The notes beneath the pieces were generated by a model, which was given only the letters and a program-made list of their open reading frames with translations, did no database searches and was not told the DNA's origin. A DNA stretch of 64,000 bases, taken from the NCBI GenBank assembly GCA_009103225.1, contig RHPI01000026.1:420603-484602 (forward strand), in the 5' to 3' direction. The position numbers and the translations under genes were made by a program. This document shows, piece after piece, positions 57,047 to 64,000 of this stretch. Source of the DNA: Chlorokybus atmophyticus. Its lineage: Eukaryota; Streptophyta; Chlorokybophyceae; Chlorokybales; Chlorokybaceae. Position 1 is the first letter of the stretch; every line of letters starts with the position of its first letter.

Positions 57047-58538
57047 TACAACTATCTAGAGGTATTCTAGCGGTTTTTGTGAGTCTGTGACGGTTCACAT
57101 GGCTGGCACAATTGCATGCCGTTTGCTGTCTGTTGCGTGTATGCGTATGTGCGCATGTGTTCTGTACCCTCCATGCCTATCGCTCAACATAACCCAGCAT
57201 ATGTTTTGCGATACTGTATCACTGTACTGTGATACAGTGATACAGTGCGCAAGAGTTAAATCTGCATATTGACAGAATGGACGGGGCAGCAGTCACTGAA
57301 GCAGGAAGGTGTTTCCCATGAGCAATGATAAGCATCACCGCGCGACGCAAGCCACAGAGCATGTCACAGCTTTCGCACGCAGGACATGCCATCTGCATGG
57401 GCGGTTACAGCTAATTCTCAACAAGACAATCTGCAGACAGCACATCAAAACAGTGGTATGGGTTACATCCTCATAACGTTCTGGCATGTTTTTAATCAAG
57501 CATAAGTCGAACACTTGCAGTGCTCTGTGCGAACATGTATAGATTAGCGTTGTGGTTGATACATCAAGCTTCAAGCAGACGAAGTTTTCCGTGCTTGCTG
57601 AATGCCAAGCAAGCACTAGCTCGCAGGAGTCCATCGCGCATGCACATGATAGTACTTTCAGACACTTGTACCATTGCATTGCCACTGCTGCTGTCACACC
57701 GCGTGAGTGAGTGAGTGAACAGTGGGGAGCATTACTTTACATGCCCACTGAATGTTGCGTGCTGCACTCTGCCATTTGACCTAATTAGATATCGGAACTT
57801 CAACATCTACACTTGGGCACGGGCGAATGCCTGCAGCCGTCTGGTGGGTTCGTGACAGGGCGAGCTGACCACATAAGACACTGGCGGCGCCAGTGGCAAG
57901 CGAAGGGCTGGTCTCGCAGTCAAGTCAGCGTCGGCCAAGTCCGAGTCCAGTCCTAACCTCTCTCTACGCCCTCCTCCTTGGCCCTGCAAGTACCTGAGCC
58001 GCTGCTACTGCTACCTCTGCTCCTTGCCCGCACCATACATCATTGCACATAGGGTCCAGCCCCCCATAGAGTTGCTGTTGTATAAGAGCTGCTAGGTGCT
58101 GTGTTTTGTGCTTGGCTTGTGGCTTGTAGCCATGTTCAAGTTAGTAAGTAAGTTGGCTGTGCGGCTCATTGATATGTGAACTAATGGCCCCGTTGGTATA
58201 CCATATGCACAGTTACTCATCGCAGAGCACGTTCGCAATCACTTGCTTTACCACTAGTCCTGCATGCAACAGGTGCAATGCCAGATGCCAAGCAACAACT
58301 TGATGAACACATTTATTGAACGCTATACCAACTACATCAACTCCCTCCACACTAAAGGAAAGAACAAACACAATCCACAGTCCCAGTGTCCGTTCCTACC
58401 ATCCAAACCTTGGCAGCAACATCATGTTGACATCAAGTTCGATATAAATCCCACACCAATGCTTATGTTACAGTGGGTCACCTGCTGCAGGGAGTGCAAC
58501 ATTGTACAACATTGTACACCATGTTACCCCCTTGTCCT
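57047..58538. other. convergent intergenic region, no gene seen
   Basis: 3' regions of AQR and the tetraspanin gene. A 12-bp stem (ACTGTATCACTG at 57213-57224, inverse at 57235-57246) lies among GATACAGT repeats. Other open frames lack support. Confidence 0.55.
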
Positions 58539-60764
58539 CTAGAAGGGAAGTTTGGTGGCTGAGGCAGTCAGCACGCCGCAAGATATCGCCAGCAACGCTA
58601 TCTGCAATAGACAGAAACAGACCAACATTATTTACACAAATCACATTGCCAAACTGATAACGCACATGTGAATCGATGTGCACAATTGTGTGCCTCACTC
58701 GGTATGCTCACCAGGCAGATGACCACGATAATTGACACAATTGCTGCCTTTTCCCAGTCATTATGGACAACGTGCAAGAAAGAAGCCCTGCATTCGATAA
58801 TGATCATAAGCAATGACAACAAGCATGATCAACAGGGAAGACTGAGAAAACATTGACACACAATAACATCATCTATGCCCATGCATAGTGAACAAAGACT
58901 CGTACTTGCACGAAGTGCAATTGTAACAAAGGTCCCCTCCGGTAATATTGAAGCTGCTGCAGTCCGATGAAAAGCTCGGATCACTTGCGCACCTGTCCAA
59001 ACGGTTGCAGACATGAGTATGGACACACACAACACGCATCAAGTGTGTATGCGTTCAACAATAGTTCACAACAGTCACATTCAGCAACACCATGCGCTGA
59101 CCAACTTACTGCGAGGGCGCAAAGCAGCATCCGCCTTGAAGAGCGGTGATCGTGGAGTTGAGACTACTATAAGTATTGTCTTGCTGCGGGTACGACAACA
59201 TGAACAAGCAACTATCAGCGCCCAACAAAGTTGTTACAGCCTTGCAGTGTTTCAGCAACATTCTATCAACTAACTCACTTGTAATGTGCTGAAGTGTTGG
59301 CACACGTCCTCGTCCTGCAGGCACGTGGCCACTTTGCTCCACGTGCTGTTGTCGTTCACCTTGTCTTGGAGCCACGTGCTGTACCCTCCCAGACTGTACT
59401 CCTTATACCTGCAAGCGATAGATACTTCAAGACACATGAAAGTCAAAAGCAAAGTAGCAGTGACTTGATGTCACACGCATACACACACAATGCAAAACAT
59501 ACCCGACGCCAGGCACCTCGTACGTGCCTTCCGAGTGCGAAACCACAAAGCTGCACGCACACAGTCCGTTAAATAAGTAAACCAGTGTTGGGATCTGCAA
59601 GCTTGAACTTAAAAAGAAGGAGCAGAAGCGACAGTCCAAACAATTAGTAAGGCTCTCACATGAAGACGGTGAAGCCGAGGAGCGCCAGTGTCAGCGCGAT
59701 GAGGAACGCAACATACTGCACATAGCGACATTAGTACGACACACACCATTACCAACATACACACTCATCAAACTGGCATCCTTGCAATGCATCGACGTTA
59801 GACACGCAATCTCACCAGTGTCATCAGCGTCGCCTTCTCGCCCTTTGCTCCATAAAACCCAACAAACGAGCTGCAAAAACACTCAAATACGCAATTAGCA
59901 GGCACGCAAACACACACTGTCACAGTTCGATTGCGTACTCGCAAGCACGCACGCGCGCGCGCATGAACATGGGCCAGAGCATGAAGAGCATGCAGGCGAC
60001 CAACCAACCAGCTGTGTCTGTCCTGCTAATGACTTGACTGATACAGTTGTTGCCTCATCGCAACTAAGCACTTACGCGACGAAGAGGATGACGCCAAAGA
60101 CGAGTATGGGCGCCTTGAGGTATCCGAGGCAGTCGCTGCCGTGACCCGTCGCGAGCCAGATGCCCACGCCAATCAATGCAACTCCGCAACCCTGTGATGC
60201 ATGGGTGTGAGAATGCGTACACACACAAATGTGTGCACGCATGTGAGAGTGTGTTACAGCGCACGTGTGCATGTATGTGTACGTGCGTGCACGCACAGTC
60301 TGAGTGTCGACTGCATTTCTCCTTGCTGAGCATTGTGAACACACAGACGCTGTTCATTGTGAGCATTCCTGCATCAAAACATGAATGCGTACGGATGAAT
60401 TTAGCACTACAGTGCAGCACAACCAAGTTGCACGACAATGACTTTGACAGCAAATGCGTCAACCACAACAGCCGACACTGACGACGTTGTGCTCTTGTGC
60501 CAGTACACAACACAGAATTGAAGCTACTCACAACAACCTTGCACGTAATTACGTCGTGTCGTTGTGCTTGTCAGCTAACAAGACCACACATGACAATCAA
60601 GACAGGCTATCAACTCACTCCCCCATCACTCACACTGTGCAATGAAGCAAGTAGCAATCAATCAGGCTTTCACTGACCAGCGTCACGAAGTTGAGGATGA
60701 CAAGAAACACCCTCCCCAAGCCGAAGCAGTCGCAGCAGGAGCAGGAACCGCAACACAGCACCAT
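58539..60764 (-). CDS. plant-type tetraspanin
   Basis: Ten exons on the minus strand join in phase to 263 residues, close to plant TETs: 60764-60678, 60191-60076, 59870-59816, 59715-59660, 59550-59503, 59408-59279, 59183-59110, 58992-58906, 58787-58712 and 58601-58539. Four membrane segments are visible: VFLVILNFVTLGCGVALIGVG, LVFGVILFVASFVGFYGA, YVAFLIALTLALLGFTVF, and AAIVSIIVVICLIALLAIS. The large extracellular loop has YKEYSLGGYSTWLQDKV, the GGCC signature that corresponds to the CCG motif with the plant GCC form, and further Cys (DCSSF, LCYNCTSCK) as in plant tetraspanins. The N-terminus is Cys-rich (MVLCCGSCSCCDC), as expected for palmitoylation. It probably organises plasma-membrane microdomains. 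Intron density is unusually high, with several exons under 60 nt. Confidence 0.88.
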
Positions 60765-60863
60765 CGCTACGACAAAATGGACTCTTCCACTTTACAGTGA
60801 TTAGAATCCCCCCTCACACACACAATTCAGATCCAAATGGCACTTGGCAAACAACAACGACAA

Positions 60864-60896
<33 letters not shown>

Positions 60897-62272
60897 TGAA
60901 ACTGGCACTGACAGAGTCTTGTTTGGCTTGCTCTGAAAATTGCTCAGCTCGTTTTTGTACTTGAAGCAACTTCTGGGTTAGAGTGAAACGACCCTTGACG
61001 GAGTGAACCGGTTAGCCACTGTACCGACAGCCGACATCGACACTGCGAATTGCAAGCGAGTCTCCTGCCTGAGCAAACTGCTCACTCGTCGGCGGAATGA
61101 AGGCCAAAACCGCGGTCAGGCGCATGCGTTAAATCCGTCTCAAAACGGTCATGTGCCGCAGCTGCCGCGTGCCAGATTGCTCGTCAAACTGAACCGCGGT
61201 TTTTTTTTTGGGGGGGGACACTTGGCAACCCCACAGTGACTGGGTTGGGTCATGTAGCAGCGCGATACTGTATGGTATAAGGGGGGTTGTAGCCGCCGCC
61301 GCCGATCACTGCATGATGCAAACTGTAAGTATATCATGCGCTAGCTTAGCTGTACGCAGCAAACTCTCTAAAGAGACACATAATGATTTGCATTATGCTT
61401 AGCTGTGGTCACGCTTGTCACATGTGCGCTACATCCTATATAAGCGCCGCCACTTCAATGTTGCGTTCAGTCTCTGAGGTCAGTCAGACGCCTGCCTGAC
61501 ACTACACATAACGACGACTCATTGACTGACCCGAAGAAAAAGTAGCGACCCAGGTTGCTTGATCCCGATTGGCGACCCGTTACGCAAATATCGCTTCATT
61601 TTTTTGTCCTTTTCCATTGTGGTGAAGTTTATGCTAGCGGCGGCGGCGGCGGCGGCGGCGGTGGTGTAACTGCCGGCGAAGGTTGTGGCGGCGGTGATGA
61701 CAGCTGTGTGTGTATGCTTGGCCGAGGTGAGATGATCCAGCTTTATGCCGTAGTTGCTTCTGGCGTGGCGTGCGTCTGCTGAAGGAATGCGGCTCTGGAC
61801 ATGCTTTGCTCAGTGCAAAAACCCTCGTCTCAGCAGCTGGAACGAGCATGTTGCATGCGCGCATGGCACATATTTGCACTGAAGAGTGATGATTCTTGTG
61901 GCCACGTTGCGTGCGTCAATGTCGTATGTAGCAAAGCATCACGCTGTCTGCAACTCACTTAGTGCAAGATTTGACTCGTGTAAGTTGTAAGTTGTCAATG
62001 CAGTTGATGAACGGTACAAAACACTCAGCACGCACACACACACACACACGTGTGCACGCACGCATGCATGCATGCATACATGTATGCATACACTCGCACA
62101 CCGCTAAGCACAGAGATTCACTGTTCCGTGTCAATATTCATCATCAACCACTCTGCTGCCAACTGTCTTACCTACTAACTTGCTTCTCTTCAGACTCACA
62201 TGCTTAAAGCCTAACCCTACCACCCTCCACCTCCTCCTCCACCTCCTCTTCCTCCTCCTCACCATCATCATC
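60765..62272. other. divergent upstream region of tetraspanin and EML-like genes
   Basis: Holds a (CCG)n run at about 60868-60897, a (T)n(G)n run at 61200-61218, a TATATAAG box at 61437-61444 followed by CAGTC-type sequence, a (CGG)n run at 61637-61663 and a CA-rich tract at 62034-62100. The TATA box is 830 bp from the next start codon, so it would serve the EML-like gene only through a long or spliced 5' UTR. No convincing gene lies between. Confidence 0.5.
61437..61444 (+). promoter_or_regulatory. candidate TATA box
   Basis: TATATAAG in a GC-richer setting, with CAGTCTCTGAGGTCAGTC about 25-40 bp downstream where initiation would be expected. Orientation toward the EML-like gene is an inference. 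Confidence 0.35.
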
Positions 62273-64000
62273 ATGGGCTGTGCCAGCAGCCGCCCCAACC
62301 GTGCGCCAGTCAACAAAGGCAACAATGCTGCTGCCGGTCTGGTCGCCGTGGGAGACGTCACCAGCGACGTCAGCGACACCGCCAGCAGCAGCGTGGTTGT
62401 TGTTCCTGGCGGTGTTGGGGTTGACAAGAGTGATGGTGCGATCACCAGTGAGAGGAGCGCGAAAGAAAGTGTGATTGAGGTGAGTTTGCAGTTGCGTGAG
62501 CGTGCAGGCTTGTCTCTCTGTCGGTATCTGTCTGTCTGTCTGTCTGTGTATACGTTCATGTATCTGTCTGTCTGTGTAGATCTGTGTGTGCGTGTTGCCT
62601 AAGCATACATGATTGCGTTGGTGCGCGTGTTGTCTTGAGGCGTGCGTGTGCACATTCGTGATTGTGTTCTTGTCTGTGCAAGCACGAGTGTATGCATGCA
62701 TGTGTGAACATGCATGCACGTGTGTGCATGCATGTTTACAACCATCATCACATGCATGTAGCCAACACTAACTCTGATCCCACTTTCATGCGCAGCAGTC
62801 ACCTTACAAGGCTGCCGACACCCTCCGCCAGCTGCCATCTTCAGTCCCTCAGCCCAACAACACTGCAACCGAAGTCATTACAAAGCCCACCAACACCAAC
62901 ACTATCGCAAGAGGACGCGGCAGGCAGCGCGACCCGCGCAAGCTGGAAGGATGCCAGAGCGCGTACTACATATCGGATGGCAAGGAGGTAATGGAGAAAG
63001 GTGTGGTTGTGTGTGATGATGGTTGTGAAGATTAATTGTGTGTTATGGAACCGTGCAGGTTGTGTATACTGAGGGCCAGGTGGTGGTGGTGATGGACGTT
63101 GAAGGGCGCGGGCAGCAGCGATTCTACAATGCGCACACGAGCGAAGGTGTGTGCCATTGTGTGGCATGCATGCATGCGTTTACCATACACAACCCGTATC
63201 ACCCATCCGTCCATCCAGTCACTTGTGCACGCACGCATCCAACCATATCATACACTTTTTCGTTCTATCTGTCTGTTGCATTCTTTTGCTCATATACTTA
63301 TTGGTCATACGCTTGACTCCTCCTCCGCTGCTGTGATTACTTTGCAGTGCAATGCCTGGCTGTGCACGCCAAGTCCGGTCTGGCCGCCTCGGGCCAGAGC
63401 CAAGGCAGAGACACTCTCATCCACATCTGGCACACGTAAGAGCACACACGTCAACCCATCTCTTCTCTGCTCACTCTGTGCATGTCACAAACACAACATG
63501 CCGCTCATCGCACGGCTATGCTGATGTCAAACATAGCGACTCTGTCAAACGCTTTGTCCCAAACAATCTGTCGCGTAAATGTCAAACGTAGCGATCAATT
63601 GTATGTTTTGTCCCAATCAACTTTTGCGTGTAATTGTGGACTCAGCCATTGACATACACAACCCAATATATGCGCAAGTATGCTACTTACGCACGTATGC
63701 ACACCCACACTCTTCCAGTCCCTCCCTCAAGACCTACTCCGTCCTCCGCTCCTCTCCCTCAACCACTATCCACTCCTCCCCCTCTTCCTCCCTCTCCGCC
63801 GTCGTTGGCGTCGCCGCGATCGCTTGGACAGAGTCGGCCAGCGCGCTCGTCGCAACGGACGCGGACAACGGCGTGACGGTGTGGGACGTGAGGGAGAGCG
63901 ACAAGGGGAGGTGCATGGGGAAGGTGAGCGTGGGTGGGTGGGTGGGGGTGATTGTCATTGTCATTGTCATTGTCACTGTAATTGGGTGGGTGGGTGGGCG
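62273..64000 (+). CDS. EML/EMAP-like WD40 protein with N-terminal MGC acylation motif (incomplete, runs off the window)
   Basis: Exons 62273-62479, 62796-62987, 63059-63146, 63348-63435 and 63719-63923 join in phase; the last intron begins at 63924 and the gene continues beyond the window. The protein opens with MGCASS, a consensus for N-myristoylation at Gly2 with palmitoylation at Cys3. A low-complexity Asn/Thr/Arg linker leads to VVYTEGQVVVVMDVEGRGQQRFYNAHTSEVQCLAVH, which matches the end of the HELP motif and first WD40 blade of echinoderm microtubule-associated protein-like proteins. The next blades are SGLAASGQSQGRDTLIHIWHT and VVGVAAIAWTESASALVATDADNGVTVWDVRE. Family members bind tubulin; the acylated N-terminus would suggest membrane or ciliary attachment. 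Confidence 0.78.

Noticed and set aside
1-64000. Bacterial-type operon, defence island, prophage or CRISPR array
   Set aside because: All recognisable genes are intron-containing eukaryotic genes; no regularly spaced short repeats with unique spacers were seen.
1-64000. tRNA or rRNA genes
   Set aside because: I looked for TTCRANNC arms with paired acceptor stems and found no convincing cloverleaf. A tRNA scan would settle it; any high-scoring hit would overturn this.

Overview
The window is nuclear DNA of a photosynthetic eukaryote, most likely a green alga (inference). The genes are broken by many short spliceosomal introns. Several products point to a green plastid: a chloroplast-type ribosomal protein bL27 with an N-terminal extension, two bestrophin-type anion channels of the thylakoid kind, a stand-alone PurN-type GAR transformylase with a Ser-rich leader, and a plant-type tetraspanin. 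I cannot name the species. Exon models below were built by eye from GT-AG (sometimes GC-AG) signals, reading-frame phase and family conservation. Nearly all join in phase.

Layout. Bases 1-5400 are a mobile-element zone: the right part of a pogo-like DNA transposon with an apparently complete DDD transposase, then three short TIR elements (455 bp, about 1.3 kb with a nested insertion, and 155 bp). A PurN gene follows (7443-9769). Two bestrophin paralogues stand head to head (10920-13152 minus, 15364-17427 plus). A 4.06-kb Penelope-like retroelement (17696-21758) has near-identical 451-bp direct repeats and an N-terminal GIY-YIG domain. Then come a long LRR protein like STK11IP (23975-29035), a decayed second Penelope-like copy (30490-32102), and a divergent pair: a TMCO4/DUF726 membrane hydrolase (33310-37323 minus) and an unidentified Gln-rich coiled-coil protein (37405-40545). 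Next is a YnfA/UPF0060 small membrane protein (41427-43171), then another divergent pair: arsenite methyltransferase (44289-46724 minus) and bL27 (47050-47978). PIG-L (48295-50183 minus) is divergent from the spliceosomal helicase Aquarius (51158-57046). A plant-type tetraspanin (58539-60764 minus) is divergent from an EML-like WD40 gene that runs off the right edge (62273-64000).

These are mostly unrelated housekeeping genes, not an operon or defence island. The organising pattern is divergent pairs sharing short upstream regions, introns loaded with CA/TG tracts, and repeat-rich intergenic DNA. The features most worth a second look are the permuted Penelope-like element, a recurrent use of GC-AG introns, a perfect 56-bp palindrome inside an intron, an intron-containing YnfA gene, and an EML-like protein that starts with a dual-acylation motif.
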